A stretch of 64,000 nt of DNA from Elusimicrobiota bacterium (lineage in GTDB: Bacteria > Elusimicrobiota > Elusimicrobia > UBA1565 > UBA9628): the NCBI GenBank assembly GCA_003452935.1, contig DMMY01000016.1, forward strand, positions 26,540 to 90,539. Direction: 5' to 3'. Of the stretch, positions 53,410 to 64,000 are shown piece after piece. Under the pieces are notes generated by a model. That model was not told the origin of the DNA. It searched no databases and worked only from the letters and a program-made list of their open reading frames with translations. Made by a program: the position numbers and the translations under genes. Every line of letters begins with the position of its first letter. Position 1 is the first letter of the stretch.

Positions 53410-54173
53410 TAAGGTCGGCGCCGCAGGTTTTTGGCCGGCGCCGCGTTGAGGCGCGCCAGCGCGGCGCGCGCCATGCGGCGATAGCCCGCGTCCTTGCTCG
53501 TCTCGAGGATATGCTTGTAGAGCCGAGCGGCCTTTTGTGACTGCCCCGTCTTGACGTAGAGATAGGCGACCATATGCTTGACCATGGCCGGGCATTCGGG
53601 CGTGTCGAGGACCGGCTCCAGGATATGGATGACGCCGGCCGGATCGCCGTGGCGATGGAATCCGATGGCCGCCACATAGGCCTGGTACTGGATATTGCGC
53701 GGGTCCCGCGCCAAGGCGTACCGGAGGACGTGGAGCGCCTCCATGGGCCGGTTGAGGTTGAACGCCAAGGCCCCCGAGGCATATAAGGCGACATAGCTCA
53801 TGGAGGGGTCAAGGTCCATGATGCGCAGGGCGCGGAGGCCGAGTTCCCCATAAGAGCCCCCGCCCCAGGACCGCTCGGGGTGCTCCGCCTCGAAAGCCTC
53901 ATGCTCGTGGCCGTGCGTCCCGGACTCTTCATGAGCCGTCTCCGGGCTCCCATAATAGATGAGCAGGCGCACCAAGCCCATGTCCGCGGCCAGCCTCCGC
54001 ATCCCCAGGCTTAAAAGCGCGGCGGTCTCCACGGCGCTCTGCGCGGAAAGGCTCTGGCGCAGAGGCCACGGCGACGGCCGGATTCGGGCGGAAAAGACGT
54101 TAAGCAGCAGGCAAGCGAGCAAGGAAAATGCGGCGCAATAAGAGAAGACGTTCCTCGGAGCGGCCGCGCGCAT
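53409..54173 (-). CDS. TPR-like repeat membrane protein, last gene of the tig operon
   Basis: 254 residues. One N-terminal membrane helix (VFSYCAAFSLLACLLLNVFS) precedes helical TPR-like repeats (YVALYASGALAFNLNRPMEA, LHVLRYALARDPRNIQYQ, AYLYVKTGQSQKAARLYKHI). A His-rich loop (EESGTHGHEHEAFEAEH) may bind metal. The ATG shares one base with the permease stop (TGATG), so it is translationally coupled; a partner role for the ABC exporter is inferred. The stop codon overlaps a MITE target duplication. Confidence 0.8.
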   Translation of the reverse strand: MRAAAPRNVFSYCAAFSLLACLLLNVFSARIRPSPWPLRQSLSAQSAVETAALLSLGMRRLAADMGLVRLLIYYGSPETAHEESGTHGHEHEAFEAEHPERSWGGGSYGELGLRALRIMDLDPSMSYVALYASGALAFNLNRPMEALHVLRYALARDPRNIQYQAYVAAIGFHRHGDPAGVIHILEPVLDTPECPAMVKHMVAYLYVKTGQSQKAARLYKHILETSKDAGYRRMARAALARLNAAPAKNLRRRP

Positions 54174-54943
54174 CAGAACTCCTTGCGCCGCAGGAGCATC
54201 CACGCCAGGGACAGCCACGCCGCGGCGTAGAGCGCGGCGTAGAGTCCCCACCACCAGAGGGCCGCCTCCGGAGCGCTCAGAGCGGTCGCCGTGACCCGGT
54301 CGCGCAGATTATAGAGCTGAAGGTCGGGCACGACCCAGGAGAGAAAGGTCAGCGGCGCGACCGCGGCTCGGCCCGCCCCGTGGGAGATGAGGAACCGGAT
54401 CTCTGGAAGAAAATGGCCCAGAGTCCACAGCACGCCGGAGATGACTCCCGCGGCCAGGACCGACGAGGAAAACAGCGCCAAAAAAGTCGCCAAGGCCGCC
54501 GTCACCAGCACCTTGAGATAGGCGCCCAACAGGGCCAATGCGTAGGGCTCCGGCCCGCGCCAACCCTTGAACCATAGTATGGCCAGGTGAAAAGCCGCCA
54601 TCAGGAGCATGGACGCCAGCACCGAGAGCATCAAGCCCAGAAATCTCCCAAGAAGGTATTCGCCGCGCCGCACGGGCCGGGCGAGGATCAGATAGATGGT
54701 CTTGGTATCCATCTCGCGCAGGATCATGGTCGTCGCGCCATGAATGGCGCCGGCCAGCCCCACGAGTTCGATGAAGCCTAGACCGAAGTCCAGCAAGACG
54801 CGCAATTCCTGCTCCACGGCCAGGACCCCGAGAATAAGGCTGGCGTACAGGAAAAAACCGGCGAAAGCCAGGGTCAACAGATAAAAACGGCTGCGCAGGT
54901 TCTCGCGCCAGCCGGTCAATGCCAGGATGGCTATGTTTCTCAT
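54173..54943 (-). CDS. ABC-2 type transporter permease
   Basis: 256 residues with six predicted membrane helices. The family motif is REMDTKTIYLILARPVRRGEYLLGRFLG at residues ~75-102. It pairs with the ATPase whose stop overlaps this start (ATGA). It probably exports or processes an envelope substrate; the substrate is unknown. Confidence 0.9.
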   Translation of the reverse strand: MRNIAILALTGWRENLRSRFYLLTLAFAGFFLYASLILGVLAVEQELRVLLDFGLGFIELVGLAGAIHGATTMILREMDTKTIYLILARPVRRGEYLLGRFLGLMLSVLASMLLMAAFHLAILWFKGWRGPEPYALALLGAYLKVLVTAALATFLALFSSSVLAAGVISGVLWTLGHFLPEIRFLISHGAGRAAVAPLTFLSWVVPDLQLYNLRDRVTATALSAPEAALWWWGLYAALYAAAWLSLAWMLLRRKEF

Positions 54944-55680
54944 CTCACGGTCTCCACGAAGAGCCCCTCAAGGCCGTCGGGCGAGGCCTCCCATTCCTGG
55001 TGCGCGATGGAGCGCTCCAGCCGGCCTTCCTTCAGTATCCCAACGCGATCGCAGAGCTTCTCAAGCTCGGATATGCTGTGGGAGGAGACCACCAGCGTCT
55101 TGCCCTGGCCGCGCAGCCGGCCCAACAGGTCCCGGAACTCCTTGATGGCCAGGGGATCCAAGCCGCTGACCGGCTCGTCTAAAATGACCAGCCGCGGGTC
55201 GTGCAGTATGGCCTGGGCCAGGCCCACGCGCTGGACCATGCCCTTGGAGAATTCCGCCATGCGGCGGCCGGCGTGGACGGAAAGACCGACGATCTCCAAG
55301 GTCCGGACGATGCGCTCGCCCAACTCGGCCTCGGGCAAGCCGGAGAGCCGGCCGTAAAAACGCAAAGCCTCTTGCGGGGTGAGGAAAGGATAGAAATACG
55401 GCAACTCGGGCAGGAATCCCACATGGGCCAAGGCCACGGCGTCGGCCGGCTGCCGGCCGAGGACGCGGACCTCTCCCGACGTGGGCCGCAGCAGGCCCAA
55501 GGCGAGCTTGAAGCTCGTGGTCTTTCCGCTGCCGTTGAGGCCCAGCAGGCCGAAGGATTCCCCGTCGGCAACTTTCAGCGTCAGATCCAGGATGCCGCGG
55601 CTTTGCGTGGTCCTGCCCAGATGGGACCGGAAATAGGTCTTGGTGACCGCGGAGAACTCAAGCGCGGGCGCGTCCGGCAT
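54940..55680 (-). CDS. ABC-2 type transporter ATP-binding protein
   Basis: 246 residues. Walker A GLNGSGKTT, signature FSKGMVQRVGLAQA (a K-for-G variant), Walker B LVILDEPVSGLD and a His switch in VVSSHSISELE. ATG 55680 is 5 nt after the aminotransferase stop; an in-frame TTG inside that stop region is rejected. It forms an exporter with the overlapping permease gene. Confidence 0.92.
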   Translation of the reverse strand: MPDAPALEFSAVTKTYFRSHLGRTTQSRGILDLTLKVADGESFGLLGLNGSGKTTSFKLALGLLRPTSGEVRVLGRQPADAVALAHVGFLPELPYFYPFLTPQEALRFYGRLSGLPEAELGERIVRTLEIVGLSVHAGRRMAEFSKGMVQRVGLAQAILHDPRLVILDEPVSGLDPLAIKEFRDLLGRLRGQGKTLVVSSHSISELEKLCDRVGILKEGRLERSIAHQEWEASPDGLEGLFVETVR

Positions 55681-55685
55681 GGCGG

Positions 55686-56773
55686 TCAAGCTTTCCGAGC
55701 CGCCAGCCGTTGAGCCAAGGCCTTGAAGCCCGCGTCGAGATCTTGACGGCTGATATAACCCATGTGCGCCACGCGCACGATCTTGCCCTTGAGGCGGCCC
55801 TGCCCGCCGGCTATGGAGATGCCCTCCTCCGCGAGGATGCGGCCGATGAGGTCGTCGCCGTCCACTCCGGAAGGCAGCCGCAAGGCGGTCAAGATGTTGG
55901 ACGGGTCTTGCGCGAACATTTCCAGGCCTAGTTCCCGCGCCTTGCCCCGGGCATAGCCGGCAAGTTCCGCGGTCCGCTTCCAGACGTTCTCGATGCCCTC
56001 CTTTCTGATGAGCTTGAGAGCCTCGGCCTGGCCCGCTATGACCGTGATGGCCGGAGTGTAGGGAGTCTCATGATCCGGCAGGGACTTGCGCATGGTGCGC
56101 CAGTCGAAATAAAAGCGCGGCAGCCGCGCCGCGTCGCAGAGCTTCCAGGCCCGCGGCGAGACCGCGGCAAAGGCCAGGCCGGGCGCGCACATAAGCCCCT
56201 TTTGCGACCCGGTCACGACCACGTCGAGGCCCCAGGCGTCCGTTTCCAGGGGTTCGGCCGCCAAGCCCGAAACGGCGTCCACCACGATCACCGCGTCGCC
56301 GTTGCGGCGAACGGTCTCGGCTAGGGCCTTGACGTCGTTGACCACTCCCGTGGAGGTGTCCGTATGCTGGAAGAAGACCGCCTTCACGCCGGGGTTGGCC
56401 TTGAGCGCCGCCTCCAGCCTTCCCGGATCCGCGGCGCGGCCCCATTCCTCGGCCGCCACCACCGGCTCGATTCCATAGGCTTTGAGAATGGCCACGAACC
56501 TGTCGCCGAAGACTCCCGTGGTATGGACCAGGGCCTTGTCGCCGGGAGAGAGAAGGTTGACGGCCGATGACTCCATGCCGCCCGTGCCCGACGTGGTCAT
56601 GAGCAGGACGGAATTCCTGGTCCGATAGACATACTGCATCTCGGAAAGCGTAAAGGCAAAAAGCTCGGCGAACTCCCGCGTGCGATGATGCAGGATGGGG
56701 CGCGACATGGCTTCGCGGACCTGAGGCGGCAGCGGCGTGGGTCCGGGAGTCAGCATGATGTTCGCTCCAGGGT

Positions 56774-56777
<4 letters not shown>
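55686..56777 (-). CDS. Class V aminotransferase (alanine-glyoxylate / serine-pyruvate type)
   Basis: 363 residues. MLTPGPTPLPPQVREAMSRPILHHRTREF is the standard N-terminus of this group. TSGTGGMESSAVNLL binds PLP phosphate, VVDAVSGLAAEPLETD contains the ring-binding Asp, and VTGSQKGLM carries the Schiff-base Lys. It transaminates small amino acids with glyoxylate or pyruvate. Its ATG overlaps the lon stop (ATGA), an unusual partner for protein quality-control genes. Confidence 0.92.
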
Positions 56778-59202
<2,425 letters not shown>

Positions 59203-59206
<4 letters not shown>

Positions 59207-60492
59207 GGTTTGTCGTCTCCGGGGACTTCGGTGATGGCGGCCTTGTCTCGCAGGAAGGCCAGGGTCTTGCGATCGCGAATCATTCCCATGACCTCCTCCC
59301 GGCGCTCGGAAAACATGCGGCGAACGGATTCCTTCTTGTCGTCCGTCTGGGCGGCCGCCACGCTCTTCTCCAGCTCGGCCTGGAATTCCGCGTCGGCCAC
59401 CGCGAGTTTCTCGCGCTCGGCGATGGCGGGCAGCAGGAAGGAAATGCGCACCTGATCCTCGGCCTGAGGCCGCAGCTTGGCCTTGAGGTCCTCGATCTGC
59501 TTGGATGAAAATTCCCCGCGGTCGCCCAGAAGCTGGCGCTGCAGACGCGCCAGCATATGCTCCAATTGGGCCGCGACCAAGGAAGGCGGCACCGGAATGC
59601 GATTGGATTTCAACAGCTCCGCCTCCAGCTGTTCGGAAAGCTCGCGCTCGCCTCGGTTTTGGCCTTCGGCGGCTACGACCTCCTTGAGCTTAGCCTGGAG
59701 TTCTTCAAGAGTCTCAAAGCCCATATCCTTGGCGAATTCCTTGTCTAGAGCGGGTATCACCTTGGTCTTGATTTCCACCACCGTCACCTTCATCTGCGCG
59801 TCCTGGCCTCCCAGCTTGACCGTTATCTCCTTGCTCTCGCCGCGCTTGAGTCCGAGCAGCCCGTCACTGAGGCCCGCTACGGTCTGTTCCGATGACATAT
59901 CCACCAACTCATTGGAGCCCTTGGCGTTGGGCAGAGCTTTGCCTCCGCGCCAGGCGCCGTAATCGATGACGACATAGTGGTTCTTGGCGACGGTCTGCTC
60001 AACGGCTCTCTCCAGGCGCGCGTGAGCCTCGCGCAGCTCCTCCAGGCGAGCCTGCACCGCCTTGTCCGTCGCCGGATAGCTCTTGCGCGTGAGTTTGAGA
60101 CTGGAATAGTCCTTGGGAGCCACGCGGGGAGGGACCTCGACGCGGACCTGGAAGCGCAGGGGTTTGCCCGCCTCCAGGGAGATGTCCGTGATCACCGGAG
60201 TCGCGACCGGGCTGAGCTTGAGTTCGCGCAAGGCTTCCGGCACGTGCTTATGCGCGAAATGATCCAGCACCTCGTCGCTCAGATGGGCGCCGAACTGCCG
60301 GCGCACCAGTTCGAGGGGGGCCTTGCCCGGCCGGAAGCCCGGCAGCTTGGCGCGCTGCTGCAGGCGCAAGAGGGCGTTGTGGTTCTCGGCGTCCGCCAGG
60401 GCGGCGGGAATTTCAACGGAAAACGTCGCCTCGCAGGCGTCCTCCTTGAGGATCTTGAACTTGACCTTGTCCGAAGCCGTGAATATTCCCAT
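59203..60492 (-). CDS. tig: Trigger factor (ribosome-associated chaperone)
   Basis: 429 residues. The ribosome-binding signature region is LPGFRPGKAPLELVRRQFG at ~50-68. A middle FKBP-like domain (NHYVVIDYGAWRGGKALPNAKG, GLSDGLLGLKRGESKEITVKL) is degenerate, and the C-terminal chaperone arms end in SVRRMFSERREEVMGMIRDR. In many bacteria tig precedes clpP-clpX-lon; here it couples directly to lon with no clp genes between. AGGAGG lies 4-5 nt before the ATG, and a leader with an intrinsic-terminator hairpin precedes it. Confidence 0.94.
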
Positions 60493-60515
60493 GACGCCTC
60501 CTGAAGTGTCGCGCG

Positions 60516-60542
60516 AAAAAATGGGCCGAGGAGTCGGCCCAT
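60516..60542 (-). terminator. Intrinsic terminator in the tig leader (candidate attenuator)
   Basis: On the minus strand ATGGGCCGA-CTCC-TCGGCCCAT is followed by six T. It lies ~24 nt upstream of the tig ATG and ~18 nt downstream of a TATAAT box. No gene ends here, so it probably attenuates tig-lon transcription or ends a very short RNA. Confidence 0.7.
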
Positions 60543-60559
60543 CCTTAATTGCCTAATAC

Positions 60560-60565
60560 ATTATA
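60560..60565 (-). promoter_or_regulatory. -10 box upstream of tig
   Basis: TATAAT on the minus strand, giving a ~60-nt leader that contains the terminator hairpin and AGGAGG. No good -35. Confidence 0.5.
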
Positions 60566-60677
60566 CTGAATTATGGAACGATCATTTCCGGCATCCATGG
60601 CCTGACGCCTTCCTGCGAGCACAGTGAACGGAAAGACCATTTTCGGACCGGCTCAGAAGCTTGCATGGATTAGCGGG

Positions 60678-62570
60678 CTATATGCCGCGACGATGGGTAT
60701 CGACGACTTGGCTGCTAGGCGCGAAACCCGGTCGAGCTTCGCTGTCGAAAGGTATTGTCCAGTAGTGCTCGGGAACATACTCCCCGATCTCGGAATCGGT
60801 GTTGCTCACAATCCGACCGCGGGCCAGCCCGGTGACTGAGACGTGCACGTCGCGGAATGTGTTGCCAAAAAGGAGCAGTTCCATGCGATCGGCGTAAATT
60901 TTTATGGCCACCGAACCGAGCAGTCCAATTGTATGCAGCGAGAACTCTCCAATCACGTCATGGTGGACCTCATCTCCCAGGATCAGACGCGTCGGCGAGC
61001 CCTCCCGCCGAGCCGCCGCGGAGATCGCTTCCCGCAAATTTTCCTGGGAGAACTCGCCGCCGTATGCGTTTTGCTCGTAAAACGAATAAACGTCCTTATA
61101 GAGCAGATCGACGTCGGTCATGCCGGTCCAAGAGCGTCCGTTAGGAAAGCTGCCGAACATGATCGCGTAAAGCTCCCCGTCCTGAGGTCTCTTTTTTTGC
61201 AGACGGGCGAGCTCGGCCTGAATCGCCCTCGCCACGTTCACGATGAGCGACGCCGTGCTCTGCCCGTAGCGCGTTCCGCGGAACACTTGGGCCCGCACCT
61301 CTTGGAGATAGGCGTCGTAGGCCTGCAGGGGAGAATTGCCGGCCCGGACCGCGCCAAGGATGATGTCCTTGCCTGAAATGGCGACGCGCAGAAACGCGTC
61401 CAGGAACCTCTTCTTCTTATTGACGCGCCTGATCTCGTCCCTGCCGGCGGAGATCTGCTGGTCTTGTTCCTCTGCGACGAAAGCAAAGCCGTCATTATCG
61501 CCCTGCTCATCGTCCTGGGCTTGCTGGTCGGCTGCGGCCTCATCCGGAGGCATCAACTCTTTGGGCGACTTATAAATCGCCCCCGCAAGCCTGAGAAGCT
61601 CCGCGCGCAGGCCGGCCGGCATTGCCGAGACGGCGGAGCGCAGCGGGCCGAGGGTCACGAATTGACTCGGAGATGAGCCCGTATAGCGCGTCAACAACTT
61701 GCGCCACTCATCGGCATCATATGTGGAAAGCCTCAGCAGCCGCAAAAAGGGTTCGGTGGCGCGCGGCTGGGCACGTTCGATTCGCGCTATGGCTTGGGCC
61801 GCATCCTCTGCGGACATGCCTTTCAGAACCTCGATGAGAGCCTTCTGCCTGCGCGTCGGCATCAAGTTGTGGCGCCAGAAGAAGTCCGGCTTGGAGAACT
61901 TCCTGAGCAGAACACCCAACCGCGGATCGAGCGGCGCATCATCGATGGCGGCCGCCCCGTTAGCGGAGACCGGGGAGCGCTCGGCGAGGTTGCGAGATGT
62001 CCCGCCATTCGATATATAGACCGGGCCCGCAGCGCCTTCAACGGAAGCCTTGCGAGACGGGAAAAGAGGCAGCGTCGAGCGGATAACGTTTCCGACGCGC
62101 TGCGCCGCCGCGCCGCGAAGATGTCGAGCGTCCGCAATATTTTCAGCTTGAGCCTGCATTCCTTCGTTCTCGTAGGCATCGCTCGCCAGCGAGAGAGCGC
62201 TCGACGGATTTTCTCTGGATCCGGCTGGCCCCGCGACAAGCGCGGCTGCACCCGCTTGCAAGTAGACCGGAGCTCTCTCCGCGACAAGCTGGACTTGCGG
62301 CAGTTTCGGAAGGAGAGACAGGGTTTGCAGCGCAACCGGCGCAGCCTTTCTGTTCGCAAGCGCAGAGACGCGTGGGCCGGCTATAAGAAATCTCTGTTGG
62401 CTATCGGGACGATTGCCGCAAATCAGGCCCACGGCTGCGCCGCCTGCGCCAGAACCTACAGGAACGCTGACCTTTGAGACATTTGAAATCTTTGCGGCTG
62501 AGCTCGCTGCTGAGCATTCAAGCCTCAGCGTCGTTATAAGAAAGGCTATTGATAATACAATCTTCAACAT
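60678..62570 (-). CDS. Secreted protein with nucleotidyltransferase-like domain
   Basis: 630 residues. A signal peptide (MLKIVLSIAFLITTLRLECS) and a ~200-residue Ala/Ser-rich extension come first, then a helical middle (ALIEVLKGMSAEDAAQAIAR) and an acidic Gln/Asp stretch. The C-terminal part has FGSFPNGRSWTGMTDVDLLY, matching the G-S...D-x-D pattern of the nucleotidyltransferase (Pol beta) fold. Such domains normally work in the cytoplasm on nucleotides, so an exported one is odd. Family not recognised. GGAAGTGAAGG precedes the ATG. Confidence 0.75.
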   Translation of the reverse strand: MLKIVLSIAFLITTLRLECSAASSAAKISNVSKVSVPVGSGAGGAAVGLICGNRPDSQQRFLIAGPRVSALANRKAAPVALQTLSLLPKLPQVQLVAERAPVYLQAGAAALVAGPAGSRENPSSALSLASDAYENEGMQAQAENIADARHLRGAAAQRVGNVIRSTLPLFPSRKASVEGAAGPVYISNGGTSRNLAERSPVSANGAAAIDDAPLDPRLGVLLRKFSKPDFFWRHNLMPTRRQKALIEVLKGMSAEDAAQAIARIERAQPRATEPFLRLLRLSTYDADEWRKLLTRYTGSSPSQFVTLGPLRSAVSAMPAGLRAELLRLAGAIYKSPKELMPPDEAAADQQAQDDEQGDNDGFAFVAEEQDQQISAGRDEIRRVNKKKRFLDAFLRVAISGKDIILGAVRAGNSPLQAYDAYLQEVRAQVFRGTRYGQSTASLIVNVARAIQAELARLQKKRPQDGELYAIMFGSFPNGRSWTGMTDVDLLYKDVYSFYEQNAYGGEFSQENLREAISAAARREGSPTRLILGDEVHHDVIGEFSLHTIGLLGSVAIKIYADRMELLLFGNTFRDVHVSVTGLARGRIVSNTDSEIGEYVPEHYWTIPFDSEARPGFAPSSQVVDTHRRGI

Positions 62571-62645
62571 GCCTTCACTTCCGCCACAAGCAACGCGTTG
62601 TTTGTCTTCGCCACGAACTGGCTCCTGTTAAATATCCTGACATAA

Positions 62646-62674
62646 AGTATACGGCGACGCGCAAGAGACAACAA
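62646..62674 (-). promoter_or_regulatory. Promoter of the secreted nucleotidyltransferase-like gene (TTGTTG-17-TATACT)
   Basis: TTGTTG 62674-62669, 17-bp spacer, TATACT 62651-62646, then a ~75-nt leader with a purine-rich ribosome site. Confidence 0.5.
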
Positions 62675-62700
62675 GGACCGTTGGGGCAAATGGAAAATTG

Positions 62701-62713
62701 AAAAAGGCCTATA
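62701..62713 (-). promoter_or_regulatory. AGGNCCTA-type upstream motif of the nucleotidyltransferase-like gene
   Basis: Read toward the gene: TATAGGCCTTTTT; TAGG is 60 nt upstream of TATACT. A second half-site (TTTAGGAC on the plus strand) is adjacent. Confidence 0.35.
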
Positions 62714-62786
62714 ATAATTTAGGACGAAGGACCCAGCCCCGCTGATATCCAAGGACTATCCTACAAGGAATTGATATTCAGGAAAG

Positions 62787-62868
62787 TGGGCGGGGGGGGA
62801 TTTGAACCCCCAAGCCTCGCGGCACACGGTCCTAAGCCGTGCGCGTCTGCCAGTTCCGCCACCCGCCC
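62787..62868 (-). tRNA. tRNA-Leu (TAG)
   Basis: On the minus strand: acceptor GGGCGGG/CCCGCCC, anticodon stem CACGG-CTTAGGA-CCGTG giving anticodon TAG, T arm GGGGG-TTCAAAT-CCCCC. It has a longer variable region, as expected for Leu. CCA not encoded. Confidence 0.95.
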
Positions 62869-62936
62869 TAAAAATTCAGGACTGAGCGAGCAAATAATCG
62901 TTGGCCACTCAGTCCCGCATCCGGCGGTCTAAATCC

Positions 62937-63008
62937 TGGGCCATATAGGATTCGAACCTATAACCTTATCCTTAAGAGGGATCTGCTCTACCGTTGAGCT
63001 AATGGCCC
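62937..63008 (-). tRNA. tRNA-Lys (CTT)
   Basis: On the minus strand: acceptor GGGCCAT/ATGGCCC, D arm GCTC...GAGC, anticodon loop CTCTTAA giving CTT, T arm TAGG-TTCGAAT-CCTA. The top anticodon-stem pair is G-A as in tRNA-Asn. It lies 68 bp upstream of tRNA-Leu on the same strand and is probably co-transcribed with it. Confidence 0.93.
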
Positions 63009-63154
63009 GAATCAGGATTATAGCACCATCGGCACCGCCAATTCAACTTTTTTCGCCGCAGGCGGCCTTTCTTAACAATTTAGTCATTGATTTTTTTCCC
63101 CGGGGTGTTATACTTTTTACGCGTCGACAAATCCATGAGGCGAGCTCTAAACCT

Positions 63155-64000
63155 ATGAAATACTGGATCTTCCAGAATAATCAGGTCTGCGGCCCCTACG
63201 ACCCGGAGGCGCTCTCGCAACTGCCGGGCTATTCGGCGGAAACATTGGTTTGCGGAGAGGGGCGCAAGGGCACAAGCATGGGCGATTGGCAGCGCGCCGG
63301 CATGGTGCCGGCTCTGTCCGTCTCGCTCGTCAAAGCCGCCCAGGTGGCGACCGACGGCAAGGCCGTCCCAGCCGGCGGCGGCGCCAGCCAAGGGGCCCTG
63401 CCTTCGGAACCGACGCTCAAAGACCTCGCCGTCTTGGGCAGCCTGCAGGAAAAACTCTCCTTGCTTGAGAACACCGTAGCCCAGTTCCAAGACGGGCTGC
63501 AGGGCAAGGAAAACGAGCTGCTCAACCTGCATCGCGAGCTCGACTTGCGCAAAGGCATCGAGGCCGATCTGAACCTGAAGCTGCAGGAAATGGAAACAAA
63601 GCTCGCCTCCATGGCCAGTCTCCGAGACAGCATAGATAACGCGGTGGCCGCGGAAAAAAACGTGCAGACCGAAGTCAAGGACGTGGAGACGGCGGTGCAG
63701 AACGTCGAATCATCCGTGCAGGAGGTCAAGATCTCCATGACCGGCGTAAGCTCAACGGTCAAGGAACTCGAGGACGCGTTGGATCAGCAGCGGCGAACCG
63801 TCACGGATCTCACCTCCGAGATCGAACGTCTCAAGAAGGAGAGCGCCGCAGCCACCGCTCAGACGGAGCCTTTGCCCGAGCCTGCACGGACGCTGACGCC
63901 CGCGGCCAGCCCGGAGCTCTCGCGGACGCCCGACGCCTCGCAGCCGGCCTCTTTGCCCGAGACTGAGCAGACGCCGACGCCCGCGGCCAGTTCGGAGCTC
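63155..64000 (+). CDS. GYF-like N-terminal domain plus coiled-coil protein (3' end outside window)
   Basis: 282 residues visible, no stop. Residues 1-50 (MKYWIFQNNQVCGPYDPEAL; GDWQRAGMVPAL) resemble the short GYF_2/DUF4339-type domain found before membrane or scaffold regions. From ~85 to ~230 it is a heptad coiled coil (EKLSLLENTVAQFQDGL; VETAVQNVESSVQEVK). It ends in a repeated Pro/Thr/Ala unit (LPEPARTLTPAASPEL, then LPETEQTPTPAASSEL), a tandem repeat cut by the window edge. TTGATT and TATACT lie upstream with a ~40-nt leader. Probably structural. Confidence 0.8.
   Translation, partial: MKYWIFQNNQVCGPYDPEALSQLPGYSAETLVCGEGRKGTSMGDWQRAGMVPALSVSLVKAAQVATDGKAVPAGGGASQGALPSEPTLKDLAVLGSLQEKLSLLENTVAQFQDGLQGKENELLNLHRELDLRKGIEADLNLKLQEMETKLASMASLRDSIDNAVAAEKNVQTEVKDVETAVQNVESSVQEVKISMTGVSSTVKELEDALDQQRRTVTDLTSEIERLKKESAAATAQTEPLPEPARTLTPAASPELSRTPDASQPASLPETEQTPTPAASSEL

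Noticed and set aside
60600..60840. Plus-strand open frame at 60624-60839 as a small gene
   Set aside because: No promoter or ribosome site, and it overlaps the 3' end of the nucleotidyltransferase-like gene in antisense.

Overview
The window is GC-rich bacterial chromosome, almost fully coding, with short intergenic gaps. Gene content points to the Elusimicrobiota or a close diderm relative: a PorV/PorQ-type outer-membrane protein next to a protein with a FlgD-Ig-like C-terminal domain, and several very large signal-peptide proteins with low-complexity N-terminal extensions (including two MFS transporters). The lineage is an inference from gene style; no rRNA is present.

Layout. 0-1.9 kb: end of a secreted protein with a FlgD-Ig-like domain, and a PorV-like protein. 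1.8-5.5 kb (minus): mscS-like channel followed by typA. 5.8-7.1 kb: aminopeptidase P. 7.1-13.4 kb (minus): a 1786-residue secreted repeat/glycine-rich protein and a zinc-ribbon membrane protein. 13.6-19.5 kb: a ParB-like-domain protein, a 789-residue coiled-coil protein, a YtxH protein, pilT and a TIGR01777 oxidoreductase. 19.5-25.2 kb: tRNA-Asn, a broken integrase, a helicase-like fragment, an XRE/DUF1016 chimera, and a GT4 plus GH130 pair, probably a decayed genomic island. 25.3-28.1 kb: S1-domain protein, a MITE-like element, a KTSC protein and small unknowns. 28.2-32.4 kb: trehalose operon treS-otsA-otsB. 32.4-38.5 kb: SDR, VOC, ABC-F, beta-barrel, PAC2 and YceH proteins. 38.6-43.4 kb: two N-terminally extended MFS proteins around a cstA remnant. 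43.5-47.9 kb: surface-glycan genes (TylF-like methyltransferase, polytopic membrane protein, GT2, CDP-paratose-epimerase-like). 48-50.7 kb: two fold-type-II PLP enzymes. 50.8-53.2 kb: thioredoxin-like lipoprotein, an unknown secreted protein and a zinc-ribbon protein. 53.4-60.5 kb (minus): compact operon tig-lon-aminotransferase-ABC ATPase-permease-TPR. 60.7-63 kb: a secreted nucleotidyltransferase-like protein, tRNA-Leu and tRNA-Lys. The window ends inside a coiled-coil protein.

Expression signals. Many first genes have a TATAAT-like hexamer ending exactly 6-7 nt before the start codon, which predicts leaderless mRNAs. Internal operon genes and a minority of first genes have Shine-Dalgarno sites. 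Five secreted/membrane-protein genes also share an upstream AGGNCCTA-type motif, often paired, at two preferred distances from the -10.

Repeats. Two REP-like palindromes lie across the 3' ends of genes and supply the last codons and stop (Val-Arg-X-stop) of three proteins. Two copies of a structured MITE-like repeat with 3-bp TAA target duplications sit directly against stop codons. Together they show small mobile sequences settling at gene ends.
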